From: JAEUOS01 sp040382235
GTDB lineage: Bacteria > Pseudomonadota > Gammaproteobacteria > Burkholderiales > JAEUOS01
Length of the DNA: 64,000 bases
NCBI GenBank assembly: GCA_040382235.1
Contig: JBEIFV010000013.1
Coordinates: 5,115-69,114 of the forward strand
Direction of reading: 5' to 3'
Positions 49,814-58,403 of the stretch are shown here, in pieces. Each line of letters opens with the position of its first letter. The first letter of the stretch is position 1. Position numbers and translations under genes: made by a program. A model generated the notes under the pieces. That model saw nothing but the letters and a program-made list of their open reading frames with translations. It did not search any database and was not told the DNA's origin.

Positions 49814-51100
49814 CTAGAAGCGTGTGCTGAACTCCAGTGCCAGGCGACCGAAACGCTGTCCGTAGCGCGCGCCATGCGCATCCCACTGCTGGCGGCCAAC
49901 CACCGATAGCGATACGCTGAATTCGCCGATCGCCCCAGCCAGGCCGAACTCGCGCTCGGCGATCAACGGTCGCGCGCCCGCTGTGCTCGGGCTGGAACGA
50001 TTGATGAGCCCGCCCTGCAGCATGGCGTTGTAGGCGACCAGGTCGCCGTGCAGGCGCGCGAAGGCGAACAATTCCGGCGGCCTCTCCGGCACGCTTCGCT
50101 CCTCGCAGTAGGGCGCGCAATCGGCACGGCTGCCGGAATCCACTTGCGCATGGCGGTCCCTTCTTGCGCCGGCCAGTGATTCGAGGGTGTGGGTGTCCAG
50201 GCGCAGCGAATCATATGAAGTGCGGAACCAGCCAATGCGTGCAGTCACTCCCGCGCCCGCGTAGATTTGCAGGTTGCCAAGCCCAGCGCCTACATGCGGG
50301 CGCAGATCGGTGGCCAGGGGCAGCCCGAATACGCCTGAACCGAGCCGGGCAAGCGGTTCATGCCATGCCTGCTCCGCATACTCGAAGCGTGCAATCGCGC
50401 CGAATTCGTTGCGAATCTGCGAGCCCCAGCCCTGGGGCTCGGGTGAATGCGTGAGGTTCTTGTGGACCCAGTTTTGCAACTGCCGGCCCTGGGCGCAAGG
50501 GCCGACACAACCGATATCCAGGCCATAACGCCAGTAACGGCCGTCACTGGCATGCAGTTCACGATGAAATCCGATGTAGGCCCAGCCCGCGTAGGGCCGT
50601 TCGCTGGCGGGAATCTGCGCCGGTTGCAGGCGGATATCGGAAGGTGCGTACAGGTTATGGCCGAAAAACACGAAGTTGTAGGCAGTGCGGAAGCACGCCG
50701 GACGTCCCGCTTCGCGCTGGCCAGGCGTTTGCGAAGCGCGCGCGCATTCCGCGTCTTCGAGGGCGCGTTTGTGCTCATCACCTCCTGCGGTGAAGCGTAA
50801 CGGCGGCACCCACGGTCGTTGATTGTCATCGTCGAACTTGACCGCATGCCTGGCGCCAGCGCGCCAGGTCAGGCGCACGCCGTTGGTGTAGTTGCTGTCG
50901 GTGGCATAGAACACGTCGTTCTCGTACTCGATACGCAGGCGCTTGACCGTGCCTTCGCCGACTACCACTTTGAGTTCATCCCAGAAATCGGCGGCGTGTT
51001 CGCGCAAGCTCTGCGCGGGTGCGTTGGCGGACATGCCTGTGATGGACAGGCAGACGCCGATGGCGAGGCATGCGCGCCGGACGCGATACTGCCGGTTCAT
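49814..51100 (-). CDS. LpxR-like lipid A deacylase (DUF2219) outer-membrane protein
   Basis: A 428-residue outer-membrane barrel. The signal peptide ends near NAPAQS, and RIEYENDVFYATDSNYTNGV with RLTW carries the Asn-Asp and Ser/Thr-Asn-Gly motif of LpxR. NFVFFGHNLYAPSDIRLQPA and ERPYAGWAYIGFHRELH match the conserved loop with the catalytic His and PYAG motif. Later strands follow and it ends in Phe. LpxR removes the 3'-acyloxyacyl group of lipid A. Its start overlaps the upstream gene by 4 nt, so it is coupled to the ntrX-like operon. It is longer than the Salmonella protein, with extra loops near residue 110 and 310. Confidence 0.87.
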   Translation of the reverse strand: MNRQYRVRRACLAIGVCLSITGMSANAPAQSLREHAADFWDELKVVVGEGTVKRLRIEYENDVFYATDSNYTNGVRLTWRAGARHAVKFDDDNQRPWVPPLRFTAGGDEHKRALEDAECARASQTPGQREAGRPACFRTAYNFVFFGHNLYAPSDIRLQPAQIPASERPYAGWAYIGFHRELHASDGRYWRYGLDIGCVGPCAQGRQLQNWVHKNLTHSPEPQGWGSQIRNEFGAIARFEYAEQAWHEPLARLGSGVFGLPLATDLRPHVGAGLGNLQIYAGAGVTARIGWFRTSYDSLRLDTHTLESLAGARRDRHAQVDSGSRADCAPYCEERSVPERPPELFAFARLHGDLVAYNAMLQGGLINRSSPSTAGARPLIAEREFGLAGAIGEFSVSLSVVGRQQWDAHGARYGQRFGRLALEFSTRF

Positions 51101-51756
51101 GCGTCCGCGAAGCGCGCAGTCAAGCCGAGCTCGACTGCGCAGGCCGGGTCGGCGGCGTCCAGGAATGGCGTGGCAATGCCGAACTCGCTGCGAAACCGCG
51201 CGCAGATGTCGCTCGAGTCACTGGCAGCGGACGTGTCGCAGACAACCAGGTCAGCTCTGGCGCACAGGTCGCCAAGTGCCTGGCGCAGCGCCTGCGGCGC
51301 GCTGGACATCGTGGACACATCGATTGCCGCTACCACTCCTTGGAGTCGAAGCAAGCCGGCGAAATCGGGTTTGACCAGTCGAGCGCGAACGCTGGCAGCA
51401 TGGCTTTCAGTGCCCGCATCAATGATCAGATGTGTGGGTGCCCAGTGGGATAGGCGGCGCAAGAGTCGGGTCAGACCAACCCTGAACGGCAAGAGGCCGC
51501 TGCAGCACAGGCAGCCGGGCGGTAATGCGGCGAACTCGATGTTGACCAGTGGTGTGCCCGGGTTTGCGTGAAGTGCAACCAGACCGGAGGTAATGACAAT
51601 CCAGCGTTGTACGTCAGGCTTGAACCCGATCAAGCTGCCGATGGCACGCTGCCGCGCAAGCGCCGCAACGCCGGTAATCAGGATGGCAGCGGGCGGACGT
51701 GACAACGGTGCGGGTTGATCGGGCTCAGCGTATGCCCGGGTTTGATCCTCGCTCAC
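51097..51756 (-). CDS. degenerate CobW/COG0523-like protein
   Basis: A 219-residue protein with the shape of the N-terminal GTPase domain of COG0523 metallochaperones. The first strand is AAILITGVAALARQRAIGSL, at the P-loop position but without a GxxGxGKT/S. FAALPPGCLCCSGLLPFRVG has the CLCC metal motif, and HLIIDAGTESHAASVRA and LQGVVAAIDVSTMSSA follow in the normal order. The C-terminal CobW domain is missing. Nucleotide binding looks lost while the cysteine motif is kept. It is joined by 4-nt overlaps to both the ntrX-like and lpxR-like genes. Confidence 0.7.
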   Translation of the reverse strand: MSEDQTRAYAEPDQPAPLSRPPAAILITGVAALARQRAIGSLIGFKPDVQRWIVITSGLVALHANPGTPLVNIEFAALPPGCLCCSGLLPFRVGLTRLLRRLSHWAPTHLIIDAGTESHAASVRARLVKPDFAGLLRLQGVVAAIDVSTMSSAPQALRQALGDLCARADLVVCDTSAASDSSDICARFRSEFGIATPFLDAADPACAVELGLTARFADA

Positions 51757-52412
51757 GCGTCGTCGGTGCCCTCGTCAGGCTTTTTGCCGCCGATCGGCAG
51801 GCCGAGCGCCTTGAGCTTGCGATACAGGTGGGTACGTTCGAGACCGGTTTTCTCGGCAATCCGCGTCATGCTGCCCTTTTCACGCGCCAGATGGTAGGTG
51901 AAATAAGACCGTTCGAACTCGTCGCGCGCTTCGCGCAAGGGCAGTTCGAGATCAAGTCCGGTGATCGATGGCTTGGGCGGCGCTTCGGTTGACGTGGCAC
52001 TTGCCGTGCTGGTGACGGCCACGCTACCGACAGCCGGCCGCAGCGCGGTTTTGAGGGTCAGTCCGCGCTTGACAGCGGCCAGCAGTTTGGCCAGCGCGAT
52101 CGGCTTTTCGAGGAAATCGGTGGCACCGATGCGCGTGGCTTCGACCGCCGTATCGATGGTGGCGTGGCCACTCATCATGAGGACCGGCATGGTCAGAAGC
52201 CCGCTAGTCGACCATTCCTTGAGCAGGGAGACGCCGTCGGTATCGGGCATCCAGATGTCGAGAAGCACCAGATCGTGCTGCCCGGCGAGTCGCGCGGCGC
52301 GCGCCTCGGCGGCGTTCTCCGCGAGGGTTATGCTGTGGCCTTCGTCACCGAGAATTTCCGAGAGCAGTTCGCGGATACCGATTTCGTCATCTACCACCAG
52401 GATGTTGGCCAT
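51753..52412 (-). CDS. NtrX-like response regulator without AAA+ domain
   Basis: A 219-residue regulator. The receiver domain has the acidic pocket DDE at 8-10, phospho-acceptor D52 in LLDIWMPD, T/S in LMMSGHAT and K in LEKPIA. A Ser/Thr/Ala/Pro linker follows, then a Fis-type helix-turn-helix (REARDEFERSYFTYHLAREK, RIAEKTGLERTHLYRKLKAL). The sigma-54-activating AAA+ domain of canonical NtrX is absent, as in other small regulators of this kind. It follows its kinase after 155 bp. Confidence 0.9.
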   Translation of the reverse strand: MANILVVDDEIGIRELLSEILGDEGHSITLAENAAEARAARLAGQHDLVLLDIWMPDTDGVSLLKEWSTSGLLTMPVLMMSGHATIDTAVEATRIGATDFLEKPIALAKLLAAVKRGLTLKTALRPAVGSVAVTSTASATSTEAPPKPSITGLDLELPLREARDEFERSYFTYHLAREKGSMTRIAEKTGLERTHLYRKLKALGLPIGGKKPDEGTDDA

Positions 52413-52567
52413 TTTTTACGCCCATGCCTTGAACGATATGGTGTTCGCGCAGCGCCGTATCGGATTGTGATGCAACGAGAGCTCAGGCCAATGTGCAGGC
52501 CTTGCGGCCGCCCTCACAAGGCCCCGCACCTGGGCCGTGTAACCGAGCCGGATTCTAAGCGATAGCT

Positions 52568-54724
52568 TCATGCGATCTCCGTGCTGCTGCGCAAGGTGAT
52601 ACTGACGCGTGCGCCGCTGCCTTCCTGATTGGCGATGTCGACTGTGCCGTGATGGTCGTCGATGATGCGCTTGACAATCGCCAGACCAAGCCCGGTACCG
52701 CGCGCCTTGGTGGTGACGTAAGGCTCAAATGCACGCGCGATGATTTTCTGCGCGAACCCCGGCCCGCTGTCGGCGACCGAAAGTCGCGCGCCGCCGGCCA
52801 CCGCCACGGTTTCGACGGTGATCTCCCGGCGCGCACTGCCGGCCACCGCATCCTGGGCGTTCTGCAGCAGGTTATGGATGACCTGGCGCAATTGCGACGA
52901 GTCGCCCTGTACGGCGGGCAAGTCAGGATCGAAATGGGTCGTGACCGGGATGCTGGACGTTTCGTAGAGCCCCAGCACTTCGCGCACCAGTGCGTTCAGG
53001 TCGGTACGTGCAAGCGTTGCCGGCGGGGTGCGGGCGTACTCGCGAAAATCGTCGACCATGTTTTTCATCGCAGTGACCTGGGACACGATGACGCTGGTGC
53101 CGCGCGCCAGGATTTCGGCATCGGTGCCGGCCAGCTTGTCGGCCAGTTTCATCTGCATGCGTTCCGCCGAAAGCTGGATCGGGGTAAGCGGATTCTTGAT
53201 CTCGTGCGCCAGCCGGCGCGCCACCTCGCCCCAGGCCGCCGAACGCTGCGCCGACACCAGTTCACTGATGTCGTCGCACACCACGATGTAGCCGCTGCCA
53301 CCGGCCACATCGAGGCGCGAGCCGCGTACCAGCAGGATGAGCAGGCGCTCGTCACCCTCACGCCCGGTGTGGCGCGCCAGTTCGATCTGCTGTTGCCAGA
53401 CCTTGTCGCCATGTTGTGCAAAGGCTTCGATGACCCTGGCGGCGAAATCGGCAAGCCCGGGCAGCCCGGCCAGTGGCTGCCATTGCGCCTGCGTGGCATC
53501 GATCTGCAGGATCGTTTCGGCCCCCTGGTTGGCGGTCGCCAGGCGCATCTCGGGGTCGAACACCATGACCCCGGCGGTCAGGTTGGCGAGAATGCTCTCC
53601 AGGTAGGATTTCGCCGCCTCCAGCTGGGTTTCGCGCTGGTGCACGTTGGCGCGCGCTTCGTCCAATTGGCGGGTCATGCGGTTGAAGGATTGTGTAAGCA
53701 TGCCCAGTTCGTCGCGACCGGCGATTTCGGCACGCGGCGTGAAGTCGCCCTGGGCCACCGCTTCGGTGCCCTGGGCCAGGAGCGAGAGCGGAGCGGAGAG
53801 GCGGTTCGACAGGTAAAACGCGGTCGCAATGGCCCCGAACAGCGCCAGCAGCAGTGTCAGGGTGAGGGTGACCGTGTAGATTTCACGCAGGTTCTTGCGT
53901 GACAGCGAAAGCTCCTGATAGTCGCGGTAGCCGGCCTGAACCGATTCGGCGCTGGCGGTGAGTGGCTCTGGCACATTCTGCAGCACCTGCAGCACGCGCG
54001 GTTCGGCGCCGAGAAGTCGCAGGGTGATGGGCGCCACCACGCGCATGCGCAGCGCCGCCTTGTCGGCCGACTTGGCCGCGTTCTCGACGCCGGCGTAGCC
54101 CCGCCCGCGCCCGGCGTCGGCAAGTACCTGGGCGGTCGGCAAATCCACCGCGAAGCGCGACGCGCCAACCCCGCCGGTGGCGATCAGGCGTCCGGAAACA
54201 GTGAATACCGAGGCCTCCTGCAAGCCGGTCTGGTCGATCATGCGGTTGAGCAAGGCGCCGATCGCCGCGTCGGGCACATTGGCCATTTCCTGCGCCATCA
54301 GCCGGGTGCGCCCGGCGACATCCTGCAGCATGGCGTCAAGGGTGGTGCGTGCCAGGGTCAGGCCGGATTCCAGGCTGGCGTCGACCCGCACGTTGAACCA
54401 TGACTCGATCGAGCGCGACAGGAACTGCACCGAGACGGTGTAGACGAGCGTTCCCGGGACGATGGCCATCAGGGCGAACATCAGGGTCAGGCGGGCCATC
54501 AGGGTGGTGCCGAACTGCTTGGCGCGGTAACGCTGCCACAGGCCAAACAGCAGGTAGCCGATCACCAGCAGCATCACCACCACGATGCCGGCGTTGAGCT
54601 TGACCAAAAGGGAGTAGTTTTGCGCGAAACGTCCGGTATTGGCGCTCGCTGTGGCCAGCAGGTACAGCAGCACGCCCGAGAGGGCGAAAATGGCGATCAG
54701 AGCATAACGCAGGCGCCGGTTCAT
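52568..54724 (-). CDS. NtrY-like membrane sensor histidine kinase
   Basis: A 718-residue kinase. It has three N-terminal membrane segments around residues 7-25, 45-65 and 80-105, then an extracytoplasmic region. A fourth membrane segment follows (TLTLTLLLALFGAIATAFYL), then HAMP (LSNRLSAPLSLLAQGTEAVA), a PAS domain, the H-box RLAHEIKNPLTPIQLSAERM with phospho-His H507, and the HATPase boxes (LRQVIHNLLQNAQDAVAG, SGPGF, GTGLGLAIVKRI). It should phosphorylate the regulator encoded next. ATG 54724 overlaps the DUF4390 stop by 4 nt. Confidence 0.93.
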   Translation of the reverse strand: MNRRLRYALIAIFALSGVLLYLLATASANTGRFAQNYSLLVKLNAGIVVVMLLVIGYLLFGLWQRYRAKQFGTTLMARLTLMFALMAIVPGTLVYTVSVQFLSRSIESWFNVRVDASLESGLTLARTTLDAMLQDVAGRTRLMAQEMANVPDAAIGALLNRMIDQTGLQEASVFTVSGRLIATGGVGASRFAVDLPTAQVLADAGRGRGYAGVENAAKSADKAALRMRVVAPITLRLLGAEPRVLQVLQNVPEPLTASAESVQAGYRDYQELSLSRKNLREIYTVTLTLTLLLALFGAIATAFYLSNRLSAPLSLLAQGTEAVAQGDFTPRAEIAGRDELGMLTQSFNRMTRQLDEARANVHQRETQLEAAKSYLESILANLTAGVMVFDPEMRLATANQGAETILQIDATQAQWQPLAGLPGLADFAARVIEAFAQHGDKVWQQQIELARHTGREGDERLLILLVRGSRLDVAGGSGYIVVCDDISELVSAQRSAAWGEVARRLAHEIKNPLTPIQLSAERMQMKLADKLAGTDAEILARGTSVIVSQVTAMKNMVDDFREYARTPPATLARTDLNALVREVLGLYETSSIPVTTHFDPDLPAVQGDSSQLRQVIHNLLQNAQDAVAGSARREITVETVAVAGGARLSVADSGPGFAQKIIARAFEPYVTTKARGTGLGLAIVKRIIDDHHGTVDIANQEGSGARVSITLRSSTEIA

Positions 54725-55272
54725 TTGCGCTCGCCCCCGCTGGCGGCGTCGGCGCGAAACGGGAATCTCTTCCAGTCGGAGTCGAGCGTCCATTCGCGAT
54801 TGGTCATCGCCGACAGTTGAAACGGTTTCGGCAGCGCATTGACATCCAGCCGCATGCGCACTGAAGCGGTATAGGTTTCGCCGGGCCGCACGCGCGCGCG
54901 TTCGAACGCGGGCAGGCGCGGGCGCGACAACAGGCGCAGTGCGTCCCCCAGCGAATTGAAGCTCTGGTACAGCGTGCCGGCAGAAAGGCGGTACTGGCGC
55001 GTCAGGGCATGGTAGGAAAGCTTGTAGGTTTGCGAAAACTCGACCGGCTTCTCGTCGAACCAGTACCAGCGCGGGCGCGCCAGCTCGAAGTCGAAACTGA
55101 ACTGCAGCGAGACGCCCTTGTTGATCGCTTCTTCAAGGCGTGCGTTGAGTTCGATGTTGTAGTCAGCGGCGATGATCCAGCCGTCGTCAGCGGCTTCGAT
55201 GCGTGCGTCGCGCAATTCCAGGATGTCGGCTTGCACCGGCGCGGCCAGGCCGAGGGCCAGCAGCAGCAGCAT
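54721..55272 (-). CDS. DUF4390 exported protein
   Basis: A 183-residue protein with a signal peptide (MLLLLALGLAAPVQADILEL) and the DUF4390 body: NKGVSLQFSFDFELARPRWY, WFDEKPVEFSQTYKLSYHAL, TRQYRLSAGTLYQSFNSLGD and the end EWTLDSDWKRFPF. The family stands between rsmB and an NtrY-type kinase in many betaproteobacteria. Its role is unknown; a periplasmic partner of the kinase is inference. ATG 55272 lies 22 bp after rsmB. Confidence 0.85.
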   Translation of the reverse strand: MLLLLALGLAAPVQADILELRDARIEAADDGWIIAADYNIELNARLEEAINKGVSLQFSFDFELARPRWYWFDEKPVEFSQTYKLSYHALTRQYRLSAGTLYQSFNSLGDALRLLSRPRLPAFERARVRPGETYTASVRMRLDVNALPKPFQLSAMTNREWTLDSDWKRFPFRADAASGGERK

Positions 55273-55294
55273 GCGCAAACAGGCGCGGCGCGCC

Positions 55295-56620
55295 TCAGCC
55301 AGGCCGCTTGCCCAGAAGTGCGTAGAAGAACCCGTCGTGAAAAGCACCAGGCAACAACTGGCCATCACAATGCAATGCGGAAGCGAGCTTGTAAGGAGCG
55401 AGCTGCGGGGCGATCGGCAATCGAATTGCATCCGGGTGCGAACTCAAGAAGCGGGCCGTCTGCCGCTGATTTTCGTCCGGAAAAACTGAACACGTCGCAT
55501 ACAGCAATTTACCACCCGGGCGCAAACCTTGCCACAGCGCGTCAAGCAGGCGCGCCTGTTCGCGCACATGGGCGGGCAGGTCGCTCTCGCGCTTGAGCCA
55601 TTTGCCGTCGGGGTGGCGGCGGATCACGCCGGAAGCGCTGCAGGGCGCGTCCAGCAGGATGCGGTCGAAGGGCTTGCCGTCCCACCAGCTGCCCGGTTCA
55701 CCAGCGTCGGCGGCGCGCGTTTGTGCCGTCAGTCCCAGGCGCTCGAGGTTGTCGCTGGCAGCCTTGAGGCGTTGCGGGTCGCGGTCGATGGCGAGCAACT
55801 CGCAGTTCGCCAGTTCGAGCAGGTGCGCCAGCTTGCCGCCAGGCGCTGCGCAAGCGTCCAGCACGCGCATGCCCGGTTGCACATCGAGAATCGGCGCGGC
55901 CAGCTGTGCGCCCAGGTCCTGCACCGAAACCAGTCCTTCGGCGAACCCGGGCAGCAGTCGTGTCGGGCGCGGTCGCGCAAGATGCAGTGCCGCGCCACCG
56001 GCTTCGTCAGCCTCGATGCCGGTGTCACGAATGGTTCGCAGGTAGGCGTCAACACTGGTGCGCCGCAGATTGACCCGCAGCGTCATCGGTGCGCGTGCGT
56101 TGCCCAGTTCCAGTACTTCCGCCCAGTGCGCGGGCCATGCCGCGCGTACGCGTTCGATCCACCATGCGGGGTAGCCCAGGTGCACGGCCTCAGTGGTCTG
56201 CACGGCGGCCAAAAGCGTCTCGCGCTCGCGCAGAAAGCGGCGCAGGATGGCATTGAGGGTGCCCTTGTAGGCGCCCGCCTTGACGCCGGCGATCGCTTTC
56301 ACGGCTTGATCGACGATCATGTGTGCGCGGTCCGGGTGATCGATCAGCTCGGACAATGCCGCCTTGGCGAGCGGGCCGATCGCCGGATTGGGCTTCCTGA
56401 GCAAGCCGCCGGCAAGGGCATCGAGCAGGTTCAGGCGCCGGCAGGCGTTATAGGCGATCTCCTGCGCGGCCGCGCGGTCGGCGGGAAGCGCTGCCGCCCC
56501 GGCGTTGCCCAGGGCGTCATCGAGCGCGTGTCGATCGGCTACCGCCAGAAGGCCGCTTGCGGCCAGGCGCAATGCGATCGACAGGTTACCGGAAGTGCCG
56601 GCGTTGACTATGATGGCCAA
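55295..56620 (-). CDS. rsmB: 16S rRNA m5C967 methyltransferase RsmB
   Basis: A 441-residue rRNA methyltransferase. The N-terminal NusB-like RNA-binding domain includes AAQEIAYNACRRLNLLDALA and KGTLNAILRRFLRERE. The C-terminal SAM domain has VLDACAAPGGKLAHLLE (SAM motif I), FDRILLDAPCSASGVIRRHP (Cys involved in release) and LLYATCSVFPDENQ (catalytic Cys). It sits 20 bp after fmt, the familiar def-fmt-rsmB order. Confidence 0.95.
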   Translation of the reverse strand: MAIIVNAGTSGNLSIALRLAASGLLAVADRHALDDALGNAGAAALPADRAAAQEIAYNACRRLNLLDALAGGLLRKPNPAIGPLAKAALSELIDHPDRAHMIVDQAVKAIAGVKAGAYKGTLNAILRRFLRERETLLAAVQTTEAVHLGYPAWWIERVRAAWPAHWAEVLELGNARAPMTLRVNLRRTSVDAYLRTIRDTGIEADEAGGAALHLARPRPTRLLPGFAEGLVSVQDLGAQLAAPILDVQPGMRVLDACAAPGGKLAHLLELANCELLAIDRDPQRLKAASDNLERLGLTAQTRAADAGEPGSWWDGKPFDRILLDAPCSASGVIRRHPDGKWLKRESDLPAHVREQARLLDALWQGLRPGGKLLYATCSVFPDENQRQTARFLSSHPDAIRLPIAPQLAPYKLASALHCDGQLLPGAFHDGFFYALLGKRPG

Positions 56621-56640
56621 TCAGGTGTCGCCGCGTCGCA

Positions 56641-57591
56641 TCAAGCGCACGCCGCGCAGTGCGTGTCGAAGCGGCTGCCGGGGGTGAGATCGAAGCCGCG
56701 CAGGAAATCGCGCGCCGCCAGGCGCTTGCCACCCGGCCGCTGCAACGCGGTGATGCGCAGCGCACTGCCGGCGGCGCAGGCCACCGCAATGCCGTCGGCG
56801 CCAGCCGCGAGAATCTGCCCGGGCGCGGCTGGGGTGCTGCTGGTTTCCGCCATGGCTGCCCAGATCTTGAGTGCGTTGCCCGCATGCGTCGCGCTGGCAC
56901 CGGGAAACGGGTCGAATGCGCGCACCTTGCGTTCGAGCATCGACGCGGGCAGCCGGAAATCGAGCAGGGCTTCCGCTTTGTCGATCTTGTGAGCATAAGT
57001 GACGCCGCCTGCGGCTTGCGCCAAGGGTTCAAGCGAATCGAGTCGGTCAAGGGCGTCGCAAATCAGCCCGGCCCCCAGTGCTGCAAGCGCGTCGTGCAGG
57101 GTATGCGCGGTAGCGTCGGGCGCGATTGGTACGGCACGCGAAAGCAGCACCGGGCCGGTGTCGAGCCCGGCTTCCATGCGCATGATGCAAACGCCCGAGC
57201 TCGTGTCGCCGGCCTCGATGGCGCGCTGAATCGGTGCCGCACCGCGCCAGCGCGGCAGCAGAGAGGCATGGATGTTGAGGCAGCCGTGCGCCGGGATGTC
57301 GAGCACTTCCTGCGGCAGGATCAGGCCATAGGCGGCCACCACCATCACCTCGGGGGCGAGCGCGCCAAGCTGCTCCGCCACCGTGGCATCGCGCTTGAGC
57401 GAAACCGGCTGCGATACCGGGATGGCGGCGTCGATCGCCACCTGCTTTACCGCACTCGATACCAGGTGCATGCCGCGGCCGGCGGGTCGATCGGGCTGGG
57501 TCAGTACGAGCGCCACGTCATGGCCGCGGGCGATCAGGCTCTTCAAGGCGGTTGCGGCGAACACCGGCGTGCCGGCAAAGACGATCTTCAT
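56641..57591 (-). CDS. fmt: methionyl-tRNA formyltransferase
   Basis: A 316-residue enzyme that formylates initiator Met-tRNA with 10-formyl-tetrahydrofolate. It reads MKIVFAGTPVFAATALKSLI, VVAAYGLILPQEVLDIPAHG, NIHASLLPRWRGAAPIQRAI (catalytic Asn-His-Asp region) and GDTSSGVCIMRMEAGLDTGP, then a C-terminal OB-type tRNA-binding domain (VRAFDPFPGASATHAGNALK). ATG 57591 starts the conserved strand. It is 51 bp after def. Confidence 0.96.
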   Translation of the reverse strand: MKIVFAGTPVFAATALKSLIARGHDVALVLTQPDRPAGRGMHLVSSAVKQVAIDAAIPVSQPVSLKRDATVAEQLGALAPEVMVVAAYGLILPQEVLDIPAHGCLNIHASLLPRWRGAAPIQRAIEAGDTSSGVCIMRMEAGLDTGPVLLSRAVPIAPDATAHTLHDALAALGAGLICDALDRLDSLEPLAQAAGGVTYAHKIDKAEALLDFRLPASMLERKVRAFDPFPGASATHAGNALKIWAAMAETSSTPAAPGQILAAGADGIAVACAAGSALRITALQRPGGKRLAARDFLRGFDLTPGSRFDTHCAACA

Positions 57592-57642
57592 GGATTGCTC
57601 CGCTGGCTTTTTGCACAGCAAGGCGACAGTCGCGCCCCGCCG

Positions 57643-58149
57643 TCACGCGGCTTTGCGGCGCGACTCCTTGTCGATCCTTTGCCGGATACGCGCCTGCTTC
57701 ATGCGCGACAGGTACTCGACAAAGACGCGGCCCTTGAGATGATCCATTTCATGCTGCACACACACCGCCAGGAGATCTTGCGCTTCAAGCAGGAACGGTT
57801 GGCCGTCGGCATCCTGCGCTTCCACCTGCACGTGGAGCGCGCGTTCCACCTCTTCGTAGACCCCTGGCACCGACAAGCAGCCTTCTTCGCAGACCTGCAC
57901 GCCATCGGACTTCACGATGCGCGGGTTGACCAGCACTTTCAGGTCATCGCGCGCTTCCGAAACGTCGATCACGATGACCTGCAGATGCACGTTGACCTGG
58001 GTTGCCGCCAAACCGACCCCGGGCGCCTCGTACATTGTGTCTGCCAGGTCGCGCACCAGGGTTCTGATGCTGTCGTCGAAAACTGTGACCGGTTGGGCCA
58101 CCTTGTGCAGGCGGGTATCAGGAAAGCGCAGTATCGGAAGAAGTGCCAT
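57643..58149 (-). CDS. def: peptide deformylase
   Basis: A 168-residue metalloenzyme that removes the formyl group from new proteins. Motif 1 GVGLAATQ is at 44-51, motif 2 EEGCLSVPG has metal ligand C91, and motif 3 QHEMDHLKG has ligands H133 and H137 and catalytic E134. First gene of the long minus-strand operon, starting in a 254-bp divergent gap with the lysM gene. Confidence 0.97.
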   Translation of the reverse strand: MALLPILRFPDTRLHKVAQPVTVFDDSIRTLVRDLADTMYEAPGVGLAATQVNVHLQVIVIDVSEARDDLKVLVNPRIVKSDGVQVCEEGCLSVPGVYEEVERALHVQVEAQDADGQPFLLEAQDLLAVCVQHEMDHLKGRVFVEYLSRMKQARIRQRIDKESRRKAA

Positions 58150-58403
58150 GGCCGGATTGAATCAAAAAAGTGTTGCGGCGGTGCCACGAACGAGGTGGGC
58201 GGAAATCGGAAAATCTCTTGCTAATCAAGCTAATTACAGTGAGAATTTAATCCTACTTTGTAAAAAAAGCCAGTCGCATGTTAAAGTTATACATCAAACT
58301 TGCGGCGGTTGCGTCCTGCGGATGCAAAGTGATTGCTGCCCGCACTTCCGCTCAAATGGGGTCGCTCATGCGCGGTTTCAACGCAAGGCTTTAAGGAGGA
58401 TTC

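Noticed and set aside
52490..52530. Hairpin GGCCTTG/CAAGGCC between the ntrY-like and ntrX-like genes as attenuator
   Set aside because: Short arms with a long loop and no T-run; it could be chance in G+C-rich DNA.
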